Shown: positions 28,674-36,782 of the stretch, piece after piece
Numbering within the stretch: position 1 is the stretch's first letter
How the letters are laid out: the number at the start of each line of letters is the position of its first letter
Assembly: GCF_003668875.1 (NCBI RefSeq)
Contig: NZ_RAWM01000051.1
Location: 1-54,870, forward strand
DNA length: 54,870 bases
Direction: 5' to 3'
Source of the DNA: Corallococcus interemptor
Lineage (GTDB): Bacteria > Myxococcota > Myxococcia > Myxococcales > Myxococcaceae
The notes under the pieces: model-generated
What the model was told of the DNA's origin: nothing
Database searches by the model: none
Seen by the model: only the letters and a program-made list of their open reading frames with translations
Made by a program: the position numbers and the translations under genes

Positions 28674-28703
28674 GTTCCCCTCTTCCCCAATGCCTGAACC
28701 CTA

Positions 28704-29630
28704 TCACGCGGTCTGACGCAGCACCGTGAGCCCCCGCTCGAAGTCCTCTGGCGGCGGCGACTCCACCTGGATGATCCGCCCCGTCGCGGAGGACGGAACC
28801 TCCAGCCGCCACGCGTGCAAGGCCTGACGTCCCACCGCGAGCGCCGCCGGGTGCCTGCGTGCCTCTTCCGTGCCGTAGAGCGAATCGCCCAGCACCGGGA
28901 AGCCGGCTTCCGACAGCTGCACGCGGATCTGATGCGTGCGCCCCGTGTCCAGGTCGATGTCCAGCAGCGCCCCCTCCCGGAACCGCTCGCGCACCGTGAA
29001 CGTCAGCGCCGCGCGCCTCGCGGAGGGCACGCGGGTGGTGAAGCGGCGCGGATCCTTCGGGTCCCTCGCGTACGGTCCTTCCAGTCTCCCCGTCTCCGGC
29101 GGACGGCCCAGCACCAGCGTCTGGTAGCGCTTGTCCACGCGCTTCTCCTGGAACGCCAGGAGCAGCGCCGCCACCGCGTCATCCGTGCGGGCCAATGCCA
29201 GACATCCGCTCGTCTCGCGGTCCAGCCTGTGCACCACGCCGGGCGCGGCCACGCCCTCCACGTCGAACGGGGGGCATCTCGCCGCGAGCAGCCCCACCAC
29301 CGACGCCGCCCGCCCCTCCGGCTCCACCACCAGCCCCGGCGGCTTGGCCACGATGACGAGCGCCGCGTCGTCGTACAGCACCGGCAACTCCGGGCCTTCC
29401 AGCGAGGCATGCGGCGACGGCCGGGGCTCCGGCGTCTCCAGCGTGAGCTCCTCGCCGCCCCACAGCTTGCGCGTGGCCTGCGCCTTCTTGCCCCGGATGC
29501 GCACCCGCCCCGCGTCCAGCAGCGCCCGGGCCCGCTCCGGCGTGAGGCCCGGGACGTGCTTCGTCAGGAAGCGATCCAGCCGCTCGCCAGCAATTTCCCG
29601 GGGAACCACGAGAACCTTGTGCCGCGTCAT
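28704..29630 (-). CDS. RluD/RluA-family RNA pseudouridine synthase
   Basis: This 308-residue protein has an N-terminal S4-like RNA-binding segment (ERLDRFLTKHVPGLTPERARALLDAGRVRI, residues 16-45). The catalytic domain contains the family motif HRLDRETSG at 134-142, where Asp137 is the expected nucleophile. GRTHQIRVQLSEAGFPVLGD nearer the C-terminus is the second conserved block. It converts uridine to pseudouridine in rRNA or tRNA. The exact target site cannot be assigned from sequence. It is probably monocistronic, with the MopE-like gene 30 bases downstream. Confidence 0.92.
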   Translation of the reverse strand: MTRHKVLVVPREIAGERLDRFLTKHVPGLTPERARALLDAGRVRIRGKKAQATRKLWGGEELTLETPEPRPSPHASLEGPELPVLYDDAALVIVAKPPGLVVEPEGRAASVVGLLAARCPPFDVEGVAAPGVVHRLDRETSGCLALARTDDAVAALLLAFQEKRVDKRYQTLVLGRPPETGRLEGPYARDPKDPRRFTTRVPSARRAALTFTVRERFREGALLDIDLDTGRTHQIRVQLSEAGFPVLGDSLYGTEEARRHPAALAVGRQALHAWRLEVPSSATGRIIQVESPPPEDFERGLTVLRQTA

Positions 29631-29729
29631 GCCTTTCCCCGTCTCTCAAGGCAGGCGAGGAGTCAACCGCCGTGTAGGCGTGGGCTTACCGGGCACGCGT
29701 CAGGGGCGCGCAGTAGAACGAGGCTCTCC

Positions 29730-30965
29730 GTGGCCACCTCCCTGTTTTCCCGTTCGGCTGCTGTCCGGGCCCTGTCCCACCGCGACTTCACCCTTCTGTG
29801 GCTGGGCACGCTCGTGTCGAACATCGGCACGTGGATGGAGTCCGTCTCCCTGGGCGTCTACGTCACGGAGGTGACGGGCCAGGCCGCGTGGACGGGCGGT
29901 GTCGCCGCGCTGACGCACCTGCCGTCGCTCATCCTCGCGCCGCTGGGGGGCGCGCTCGCGGACCGCTTCGACCGGCGCACCTTCATGGCCGTGTGCGTGT
30001 GCGTGCAGGCGCTGCTGGCCGCGCTGCTCACGGTGCTGGCCGGCACGGGGAACCTGTCCGTGCCGTGGGTGGCGGCCATCGCGCTGCTCAACGGCGCCTT
30101 CAGCACGCTGGTCATCCCCTGCGCCACGGCGCTCACCGTGGCGGTGGTGCCTCCGGAGGACCTGCACAACGCGCTCAGCCTGGACTCGGCGCAGTTCAAC
30201 CTGGGGCGCATCATCGGTCCGGTGCTGGCCGCGCTGGTGCTCACGAAGGTGGGCATCGCCGGGGCGCTGTTCGTCAACACGCTGTCGTTCCTCGCCGTGC
30301 TGCTGGCGCTCGCGGGGATGCGCGGCGCGGTCAGTGGCCTGCCTCCGAAGGTGGAGGCGCTGTGGGCCGGCATCATGCGGGGCGTGCGGCTGGCGTGGAC
30401 GGATCCGGGCATCGCGCTCGCGCTGGGCTCCGGCGCGCTGGTGGGCCTGCTCATCTCCCCGTTCGTGGGCCTGGTGCCGGTGTTCGCGCTGAAGGTGCTG
30501 GGTGGGGACGCGACGACCACGTCCCTGCTGCTCACCGCGCAGGGGACGGGCGCGGTCATCGCGGCGTTCGGCTCCGGCCCCATCGCCGCGAGGATGGGGC
30601 GCCGGGCCTTCCTGGAGGCGTCGCTGCTGCTCGTGGGGCTGTGCTCCGCGGCCTACTGGCTGTCCCCCTCCCTGCCGGTGGCCCTGGTGACGCTGTTCAT
30701 CCTGGGCGCGGTGTACCTGGTGGCCTTCACCGGCTTGAAGACGGTGTGCCAGGCGCGCACGCCGCCGGAGCTGCAGGCGCGCGTGAGCAGCCTGTTCCTC
30801 CTGCTGGTGAACGCGGGCTACATCCTGGGCGTCTGGGGCCAGGGCGCGCTGTCGGACCACGTGGGCGTGCGGCCCATCACCGCGGGCTGCGCGCTGCTCT
30901 TCTTCGGCATCGTGGTGGGGATGCGGACGCTGCGCTCCAGGGGCCTGGCCGCGCTGGGCACCTGA
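29730..30965 (+). CDS. MFS transporter (MFS_3/enterobactin-exporter-like)
   Basis: A GTG at 29730 follows a GAGG ribosome site and starts a 411-residue protein with about 12 membrane helices. The start reads VRALSHRDFTLLWLGTLVSNIGTWME, the typical beginning of the EntS-like MFS group. The cytoplasmic loop 2-3 motif is GALADRFDRRTFM, and GPIAARMGRRAF is its second-half counterpart. Substrates of this group include siderophores and antibiotics. It ends five bases from the convergent stop of lysK, so it flanks the biosynthetic locus. A role as product exporter is a reasonable but unproven inference. Confidence 0.85.
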   Translation: MATSLFSRSAAVRALSHRDFTLLWLGTLVSNIGTWMESVSLGVYVTEVTGQAAWTGGVAALTHLPSLILAPLGGALADRFDRRTFMAVCVCVQALLAALLTVLAGTGNLSVPWVAAIALLNGAFSTLVIPCATALTVAVVPPEDLHNALSLDSAQFNLGRIIGPVLAALVLTKVGIAGALFVNTLSFLAVLLALAGMRGAVSGLPPKVEALWAGIMRGVRLAWTDPGIALALGSGALVGLLISPFVGLVPVFALKVLGGDATTTSLLLTAQGTGAVIAAFGSGPIAARMGRRAFLEASLLLVGLCSAAYWLSPSLPVALVTLFILGAVYLVAFTGLKTVCQARTPPELQARVSSLFLLLVNAGYILGVWGQGALSDHVGVRPITAGCALLFFGIVVGMRTLRSRGLAALGT

Positions 30966-30969
30966 GCGT

Positions 30970-32046
30970 TCACTTCGCGGGCAGGAGCGCCAGCACGCGC
31001 GCGAGCACCGCGACGCCCTCCTCGTACTCCGGCAGGTCGATGTGCTCGTTCGGCGTGTGGTCCAACGCCGCGTCGCCGGGGCCGTACGCCACGGTGGGCA
31101 CGCTCCACGCGGAGGCCACGGTGTTCCAGTCGGACGTGCCCGTCTTCAGGCGCAGGGTGGGCTTCACGCCGCGCTCGCGGATGGCCTGCTTGAAGACGCG
31201 GGAGAGCGCGTCGTTGCCGTTCGTGGACACGGCGTCCTTGCGCGCCACGGTGCGCACCGTCACGGTGGGCACGGTGGCCAGCGCCGCGAGCAGCGCGCCG
31301 GTGTCCGTGGACGGGCCGGTGCGGATGCTCACCGCGGCGGTGGCCCACTCCTCCGTCTCCGTGGCGCCGGTGTGGAAGGCGTTGAGGGAGGGCAGGTTCT
31401 GCTCGAAGAGGGATGGGCGCTCGCGGTTCCAGTCGTCGCACAGGCGCTTGAGCGCGTTCCATGCGTCGATGACGTGCTCGGCGGCGGCGCGGTAGTCGCG
31501 GCTCGCGGTGTGGCGGCGGCTGGCGCGGTGCTCCAGGTCCAGGCGCAACAGCCCCTTGTAGCCAAGGGTCACCGCGTGCGCGCCGCTGGGCTCGCCGTTG
31601 ATGACGAAGTCCGGGGCGTACTGGTCGCGCACGTGCAGGGCGCCGCGAGTGATGGCGACCTCCTCCTCCACGCAGCCCAGCAGGAGGAACTGCTTGCCGG
31701 CGCGCTCGGCGTCGTCCAGCAACTCCACGGCTTCGATGAACGCGCACAGCGGGCCCTTGGCGTCCACCGCGCCCCGGCCGTAGAGCTTCTGTCCCTCCAG
31801 CCGCACGGGCACTTCGCCGGGCACGGTGTCGATGTGGCCCAGGAACGCGATGACGGTGCCCCCGTCCCCGTAGCGGGCGACGGCGTTGCCCACGGCGTCG
31901 GTGTGCGCGCGCCAGCCGCGAGCCGCCAGCCGCTCCACCAGCGCTCCGGCGAAGGAGGCCTCCTGGTGACTGGGGCTGTACTGCTCCACCATCCACCGCA
32001 ACAAGTCGACGCCCGGCTCACGCGCCCGCATCCGCCCTGCCTCCAT
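30970..32046 (-). CDS. lysK: LysK-type M20 deacylase ([LysW]-substrate hydrolase)
   Basis: The 358-residue protein is a zinc M20 peptidase-fold enzyme. Metal and catalytic residues are in place: GHIDTVPG (His71, Asp73), GRGAVDAKG (Asp95), VEEE (Glu127-129) and INGEP (Glu152). GPGDAALDHTPNEHI sits near the end. In primary lysine or arginine synthesis LysK cuts the isopeptide bond between the carrier protein LysW and the finished amino acid. Its gene start overlaps lysZ by 29 bases, and it ends the SDR-lysZ-lysK unit. It should therefore release the carrier-bound product. ATG 32031 is an alternative start. Confidence 0.88.
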   Translation of the reverse strand: MEAGRMRAREPGVDLLRWMVEQYSPSHQEASFAGALVERLAARGWRAHTDAVGNAVARYGDGGTVIAFLGHIDTVPGEVPVRLEGQKLYGRGAVDAKGPLCAFIEAVELLDDAERAGKQFLLLGCVEEEVAITRGALHVRDQYAPDFVINGEPSGAHAVTLGYKGLLRLDLEHRASRRHTASRDYRAAAEHVIDAWNALKRLCDDWNRERPSLFEQNLPSLNAFHTGATETEEWATAAVSIRTGPSTDTGALLAALATVPTVTVRTVARKDAVSTNGNDALSRVFKQAIRERGVKPTLRLKTGTSDWNTVASAWSVPTVAYGPGDAALDHTPNEHIDLPEYEEGVAVLARVLALLPAK

Positions 32047-32887
32047 CGCGAAGGGTGAACTTCGTACCGCCCGCCTCCTCCAGCGCGGCGAACACCGGCC
32101 GGGCCACGCGGGACGCGCTCACGTACGCGGTGGGGACTCCGCCCTCCAGCGCGCGGCGGACGGCCTCCAGCTTGTAGCGCATGCGTCCGCCCGCCAGCGG
32201 CATGCAGCCCGCCACGTCGTCGCTCGAGCGCACCAGCGACGAGGGGTCCTTCGGATCCGCGAGCAGCCCCGGCACGTTGGAGAGGATGACCAGGGCCTTC
32301 GCGCCCACCGCCGCCGCGATGGACGACGCCACATGGTCCGCGTCCACGTTCACGAGCACGCCATCCTCCGTCACGGCGGGAGGACACACGACGGGCACAT
32401 AGCCGCCGTCCAGCAGCGTCCCCAGGAGCGCCGCGTTCACCGACGAGACCTCGCCGGCCAGGTGTTCGCGGTCGATGCGCATCCGTCCGCCGGAGTCCTG
32501 CAGCTTGAGCGGCGGCCGTCTGCGCGCGGTGAGCACGCGTCCGTCCGCGCCGCACAGCCCCAGCGCGGTAACGCCCTTCGACAGCAGCGCCAGCACCACG
32601 GCCTTGTTGACCTCACCCACCCACGCCATGGTGAGCGCGCGCAGCGTGGGCGCATAGGTGAGGCGCACGACGTTGCCGTTCGCGGTGGTGGCCTCCGGGC
32701 GCTCCAGCCCCAGCGAGCCCAGGAGCCGCTCACCCGCCTCCGACCCGCCATTGACGACGACGACGCGCTCGCCCTGGCGGACGAGTTCCGCCACGTCCGA
32801 GCAGACGTTCTCCAGGTCCACGCCCGCCGCGCCGCCAATCTTCACGACGACGGGACGGCGGGAGGAGGCACCGGCGGTGGCGCTCAT
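32018..32887 (-). CDS. lysZ: LysZ-type kinase ([LysW]-substrate kinase)
   Basis: ATG 32887 overlaps the SDR stop by four bases and gives 289 residues. This amino-acid kinase-fold protein starts VVVKIGGAAG (Lys16 expected for phosphate binding). The usual VHGGS loop reads VVNGGSE, with Asn46 in place of His. GLCGADGRVLTARR, VNVDADHVASSIA and GGRMRYKLEAV follow the LysZ order. LysZ phosphorylates the free side-chain carboxylate of the substrate held on LysW, making an acyl phosphate for LysY. It is separated from lysX and lysY by a terminator and the SDR gene. The alignment favours LysZ over ArgB. Confidence 0.88.
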   Translation of the reverse strand: MSATAGASSRRPVVVKIGGAAGVDLENVCSDVAELVRQGERVVVVNGGSEAGERLLGSLGLERPEATTANGNVVRLTYAPTLRALTMAWVGEVNKAVVLALLSKGVTALGLCGADGRVLTARRRPPLKLQDSGGRMRIDREHLAGEVSSVNAALLGTLLDGGYVPVVCPPAVTEDGVLVNVDADHVASSIAAAVGAKALVILSNVPGLLADPKDPSSLVRSSDDVAGCMPLAGGRMRYKLEAVRRALEGGVPTAYVSASRVARPVFAALEEAGGTKFTLRDGGRADAGA

Positions 32888-33660
32888 CCGATGACGCTCG
32901 CGCCGCCGTCCACGAGCTGCACGGTGCCAGTGATGAAGGACGCGCGCTCGCTGGCGAGGAACACCGCGGCGGCAGCGAACTCCTCCGGGAGCCCCACGCG
33001 CTTGAGCGGGATGTGCGCGCCCATGGCGCGAAGGCCGGCCTCCACGTCGCCCGCGTTGCCGGCGGTGCGCTCCACGGGGGGCGTGCGCATGTAGCCCGGA
33101 GCGAGGACGTTGACGGTGATGCCGGCATCGCCCAGTTCCTGCACCAGCGCGGCGGAGAAGCCGACGATGCCCATGCGAGCGAAGCCGGACAGCGCGAAGC
33201 GCGCCACCGGCCGGTGCACGGTCTCCGAGGTGATGAACAGCAGGCGTCCCCACCCGGCCTTCTTCAAATGCGGCAGCGCCGCGAGCGCCAGGGAGATGGG
33301 AGGCAGCAGCACCGCGTCCGCAGCGCTCTTGTACGCATCCACGCCGAAGGTGGACGCAGGGCCCGGGGGAGGTCCTCCGCTGTTGGTGACGACGACGTGC
33401 AGGGCGCCCAGCTTGGCAACCACGTCTTCCACCCAGCGGCGGACCTCGGCGTCATCCTTCACGTCCACGCGGGAGGCCAGCACCCGGCCGCCGCGGGCCA
33501 CGGACTTGAGCCGGGCCTCGGCCTGGGCCAGTCGGTCCGAGTCCCGAGCACCGATGGCGACATGCGCGCCCTCCTTCGCCAGTTCCTCCGCGACAGCGAG
33601 GCCCAGCCCGCTGGAGCCACCGGCGACGAGAGCAACCTTGTTGGCGAGTCCCAGTTCCAT
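32884..33660 (-). CDS. Atypical short-chain dehydrogenase (SxxxR in place of YxxxK)
   Basis: ATG 33660 follows GGAGGG and gives 258 residues. The cofactor motif GGSSGLG (residues 14-20) and GARD at the end of beta-2 indicate a Rossmann fold. TNSGG (92-96) is the NAG-like motif. The catalytic Ser is present (Ser145). However, the YxxxK pair aligns with Ser158 and Arg162 (SGFAR), as in an FabG-like subgroup that lacks a normal catalytic tetrad. It ends normally, with PGYMRTPP and QLVDGG. Here it heads an operon with lysZ and lysK, so a ketone or imine on the carrier-bound intermediate is its likely substrate (inference). Confidence 0.85.
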   Translation of the reverse strand: MELGLANKVALVAGGSSGLGLAVAEELAKEGAHVAIGARDSDRLAQAEARLKSVARGGRVLASRVDVKDDAEVRRWVEDVVAKLGALHVVVTNSGGPPPGPASTFGVDAYKSAADAVLLPPISLALAALPHLKKAGWGRLLFITSETVHRPVARFALSGFARMGIVGFSAALVQELGDAGITVNVLAPGYMRTPPVERTAGNAGDVEAGLRAMGAHIPLKRVGLPEEFAAAAVFLASERASFITGTVQLVDGGASVIG

Positions 33661-33763
33661 CCGCGTCCCTCCAGACCTTCAAGGTTCAAAGCACTTCAAC
33701 CCGATGCCAATGGCTGACTCATCGCATCAAGCCCCAAGCCCCACCTCCGGCCCGGCGCGATCC

Positions 33764-33794
33764 AAAACCTGTCCGACTGTCGGACAGGTTTTTT
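33764..33794. terminator. Perfect bidirectional Rho-independent terminator
   Basis: AAAACCTGTCCGA (33764-33776) pairs perfectly over 13 bp with TCGGACAGGTTTT (33780-33792) around CTG. On the plus strand six T residues follow; on the minus strand the stem is followed by TTTT. It lies between the sulfotransferase stop (33869) and the SDR start (33660) and so splits the leftward genes into two transcription units. Confidence 0.9.
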
Positions 33795-33868
33795 CGGCGC
33801 GCCCCCGGCGGGGGCCCGATGGGTTTCTTGCCTTCTCATCCGTGGGGACAGGGCTCATGTCCGAGGAC

Positions 33869-34864
33869 TCAGGGACGGGGCTCCCCGCCCGCTGCGTCCG
33901 GCGCGGTTCCTCCGATGGGTGCGCGCCTGGCTCCGCTGAAGTAGCCGTACTTCGCCATCAGCGGCCACGCGAGCGCCACGGTGAGCGCCTTCGCTCCGGA
34001 GGCCAGCTCCCCCTTCCACGCGTCGTCCTCGCCGCGCAGGAGCGTGGGTCCGCTGCGGAAGCGGTCCGGGTTGCCCGTGACGGTGTGGTTCTTGCCCAGC
34101 ACCACCGTGCGCCCCTTCACCGGGTTCTGCGCCCGTGGCACGCCCACCAGGTCCAGCACCGTGTCCACGGCGCGGTCCGGCGCGGCGATGAAGTCCTCGT
34201 AGCGCAGGAACAGCGACTGGGCGGGGAACCTCCGCGTCACCTCCTCCGACGCCGCGTTGAAGCCCAACCAGTACGCCGTGCTGCGCGCGGCGGACATGGG
34301 GACGACATACTGCTTCGTCTTCGTCCACGAATGCGTCACCGCACGCGGGTCGCGCACCAGGTGCAGGTACAGCGGCCGGATGCCCTCCACGTGCGGCAGC
34401 AGCGCCGCCTCGGAGGGGAACTTCCCGCTGTCCACCAGCACCGTGCTCCCCGTGGCCCGCGCGATGGTGCGGTACGTGCGCGCCAGGAAGTCCGCGTGCG
34501 ACTGGAGCGCCTGCGAGTCCTCCGCCTGATCCAACACCCGCAGCGTGTGCCGCGTGCGCACCGCGGCCTGCTGCCGGCGCACCACCGCCTCCGCGTGCGC
34601 ACGCGGCGTCAGGCCCGCCGGCACGCCGGAGGTCAGCACCGTGTTCCAGATGCCGCACTCCAACAGCTGCTGGCCGCAGCCGCACAGCGTGTTGGAGCCG
34701 TTCCCGTACGCGTTCTTCCAGAGGAAGCTCAGCTCCCCCACGTGGAAGAAGCCCGGCACCTCGTTGAGCACGTTGCCCAGGATGGTGCTGCCGCTGCGGC
34801 ACCAGCCGGTGATGTAGAGGACCGTGAGCTGCGCGCCCTCGCCCTTCGCGCTCGCGGAGGCCAT
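33869..34864 (-). CDS. PAPS-dependent sulfotransferase
   Basis: The 331-residue protein has the 5'-phosphosulfate loop WCRSGSTILG (21-30). The 3'-phosphate-binding motif LVRDPRAVTHSW lies at 169-180, with Arg171 and Ser179 in the expected places. GELSFLW and RYEDFIAAP are also typical of the family. Such enzymes move sulfate from PAPS to hydroxyl or amine groups. Its ATG shares one base with the TGA stop of the shell-protein gene (TGATG), so the two are translationally coupled. The context suggests sulfation of the polyhydroxylated amino acid or of the final product. The C-terminal 20 residues are a Gly/Pro/Ala tail. Confidence 0.9.
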   Translation of the reverse strand: MASASAKGEGAQLTVLYITGWCRSGSTILGNVLNEVPGFFHVGELSFLWKNAYGNGSNTLCGCGQQLLECGIWNTVLTSGVPAGLTPRAHAEAVVRRQQAAVRTRHTLRVLDQAEDSQALQSHADFLARTYRTIARATGSTVLVDSGKFPSEAALLPHVEGIRPLYLHLVRDPRAVTHSWTKTKQYVVPMSAARSTAYWLGFNAASEEVTRRFPAQSLFLRYEDFIAAPDRAVDTVLDLVGVPRAQNPVKGRTVVLGKNHTVTGNPDRFRSGPTLLRGEDDAWKGELASGAKALTVALAWPLMAKYGYFSGARRAPIGGTAPDAAGGEPRP

Positions 34865-35709
34865 CAGGTCAGCGACGCCACGAAGAAGTGGGTGGGCAGG
34901 TGCACCGCGAGCGTCGTGTAGACCTCGCCGTAGGCCGCCAGTCCCTCACGCGGGAAGATGCCCGGCGGCGGCTCCGCGAACCGGATGACCGAGCGCTCGC
35001 TGTCATACAGCGTCGCCGCGGCGGTGAAGTCCCCCACGATGATGGTGCCCGGGTTCACCATGCGCGTGCGGCACAGGCGGATGCCCATGGCCGCCAGGTC
35101 CGACAGGAGCGACTGCTGGCCCACCAGGTGCTCGTAGAAGTCCAACGAGTTGATGACGATGCCGTCCGCGGACCCGCCCATCTGCTCCACCTGCGCGCAC
35201 GCGTTGAGCAGCGACCGCACCGCCGTCTTCTGCGCCGGCAGCCGCACGATGCCCGGCGTGTGCAACAGGCCCCGCACGCCGTCCCCGCCCTTGCCGATGC
35301 ACAGCGCCTGGTTCTCCGCCGTGTTCAGCCGCACCAGCAGCCGGAAGTCGATGAACTGCGCCAGCGACTTCGGATCCTCCAGCAGGTTGCGCGGCACTTG
35401 AATCCACGCGCGCGTGGGCTTGAGCGCCTGCGTGTCCTGGTGGAACTCGAAGCCGGCCTCCGGCCGCAGCTCCACGTCCTGCACCGGGCCGGTGGGCTTC
35501 GCCTGCGGATGCGTCTCGTACCAGAATGGCACCGGGTCGCGCTCCGCCTTCGCCGTCTTGAACATGCCGCGCACCGCGATGCGCGGACGGCGCTTGAAGC
35601 CGGGGAACGCGTCCACGATGGAGTTGTCGTAGTCCACGTGCGCCTTCGTGCCCTGCTTCTGGACCGCGGCCGCGAACACCTCTCCAGGGGATTTCGTGCT
35701 CAAGCTCAT
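34864..35709 (-). CDS. HK97-fold capsid/encapsulin-like shell protein
   Basis: The 281-residue protein starts at ATG 35709 behind GAGGAG. The order of segments is that of a phage major capsid protein. VPRNLLEDPKSLAQFIDFRL (105-124), ending in GKGGDGVRGLLHTPGI (139-154), is the spine helix and loop. SADGIVINSLDFYEHL (180-195) and GIRLCRTRMVNPG-TIIVGDF (209-228) build the A domain. EGLAAYGEVYTTLAVHLPTHFFVAS (255-279) is the closing strand. The N-terminal arm is short and no scaffold or protease domain is present, as in encapsulins. No portal, terminase or tail genes are nearby. It is coupled to the sulfotransferase and lies 29 bases after lysY, so it should make a shell for pathway enzymes or intermediates (inference). 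HK97-type shells in peptide clusters have been proposed elsewhere, as far as I recall. Confidence 0.88.
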   Translation of the reverse strand: MSLSTKSPGEVFAAAVQKQGTKAHVDYDNSIVDAFPGFKRRPRIAVRGMFKTAKAERDPVPFWYETHPQAKPTGPVQDVELRPEAGFEFHQDTQALKPTRAWIQVPRNLLEDPKSLAQFIDFRLLVRLNTAENQALCIGKGGDGVRGLLHTPGIVRLPAQKTAVRSLLNACAQVEQMGGSADGIVINSLDFYEHLVGQQSLLSDLAAMGIRLCRTRMVNPGTIIVGDFTAAATLYDSERSVIRFAEPPPGIFPREGLAAYGEVYTTLAVHLPTHFFVASLT

Positions 35710-35738
35710 GGGTGGGGCTCCTCGGAATGAACAGCGCT

Positions 35739-36782
35739 CTAGAGCGGATGCAGGCCCCGGAAGCCCAGCCCTTCCGTCTCCGGGCGGCCCAGCATCAGGT
35801 TCAACGCATGCACCGCCGTGCCAGCGGCGCCCTTCACCAGGTTATCGATGGCGGCGTTCACCACCACGCGGCCCCGCTCCGGGTCCACGTCCACCGACAG
35901 GTCACAGTGGTTCGTGCCCAGGAGCGGCCCGGGCTCCGGGAACGGAGACAGGGACGCGCTGGGGCGCAAGAGCCGCACGAAGGGCTTCTCGCGGTAGCGC
36001 GTGGCGATGGCGCGCACCACCTCCGGCTCGTCCACCGGCCGCGCCGCGAAGGCGTGCACCGTCGCCAGGATGCCGCGCACGCCTGGCACCGCCGTGGCGC
36101 TGAAGTGGATGGTGGGCTGCTGGCCGGTGACCCGCGCCACCACGCCCTCCAGCTCCCCCGTGTGCCGGTGGCCCACCGGCTTGTAGCAGCGCAGCGCGTT
36201 CGCCCGCTCCGGGTGGTGCGACGAGCGGTCCGGAGTCGAACCGCCCCCGGACGAGCCCGTCTTCGCGTCCACCACCAGCACGTCCGGGCGCACGAGCCCC
36301 GCGTGCAGCAGCGGCAGGAGCGCCAGGAGCCCCGCGTGCGCCATGCAGCCGGGGATCGCGACGTGGCGCGCGTTCGTCAGCGCGTCCCCCATCCACTCCG
36401 GCAGGCCGTAGACGAACGCGGGGACGTCCTCCGGGCGCGGGTGCTTGCCGTACCAGCGCGCGTGCCCCGAGGCGTCCAGGCGGAAGTCCGCGCTCAGGTC
36501 CACCACGCGCTCCGCCAGCCGGGACACCTTCTGCCAGCGATTGATCAGCTCGCCTTGGGGCAGGCAGCTCACCAGCACGTCGCAGGGCTCCAGCGCGTCG
36601 TGCGGCGTGTAGCGCAGCGTGCCCACTCCGCGCAGGTGCGGGTGCGGGAAGTCCAGGCGCTTGCCGGCGAACTGGCCGGAGGTGGCCTGCACCACCTCCA
36701 CGGCCGGGTGCGCGAGCAAGAGGCGCAGCACCTCGCCGCCGGTGTAGCCCGCGGCCCCCAGCACCGCCACGCGCACGCTCAT
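35739..36782 (-). CDS. lysY: LysY/ArgC-type carrier-bound phosphate reductase
   Basis: The 347-residue protein is an NADP-dependent semialdehyde dehydrogenase of the ArgC family. Residues 9-17 are the GAAGYTGGE dinucleotide loop. The catalytic cysteine is Cys146 in IPGCMAHA, and the later HRHTGELEG block contains the conserved catalytic His. GQFAGKRLDFPHPHLRG and TGSSGGGSTPDRSSHHPE fit LysY. LysY reduces the acyl phosphate made by LysZ on the LysW-bound substrate to an aldehyde. It overlaps lysX by four bases (ATGA), so the two are coupled. It could not be distinguished from a Glu-type (ArgC-like) reductase by motif alone. Confidence 0.88.
   Translation of the reverse strand: MSVRVAVLGAAGYTGGEVLRLLLAHPAVEVVQATSGQFAGKRLDFPHPHLRGVGTLRYTPHDALEPCDVLVSCLPQGELINRWQKVSRLAERVVDLSADFRLDASGHARWYGKHPRPEDVPAFVYGLPEWMGDALTNARHVAIPGCMAHAGLLALLPLLHAGLVRPDVLVVDAKTGSSGGGSTPDRSSHHPERANALRCYKPVGHRHTGELEGVVARVTGQQPTIHFSATAVPGVRGILATVHAFAARPVDEPEVVRAIATRYREKPFVRLLRPSASLSPFPEPGPLLGTNHCDLSVDVDPERGRVVVNAAIDNLVKGAAGTAVHALNLMLGRPETEGLGFRGLHPL

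Noticed and set aside
34864-35709. Capsid-fold gene as sign of a prophage
   Set aside because: No portal, terminase, protease, tail, integrase or attachment repeats are seen, and the gene is translationally coupled to a sulfotransferase within a metabolic operon.
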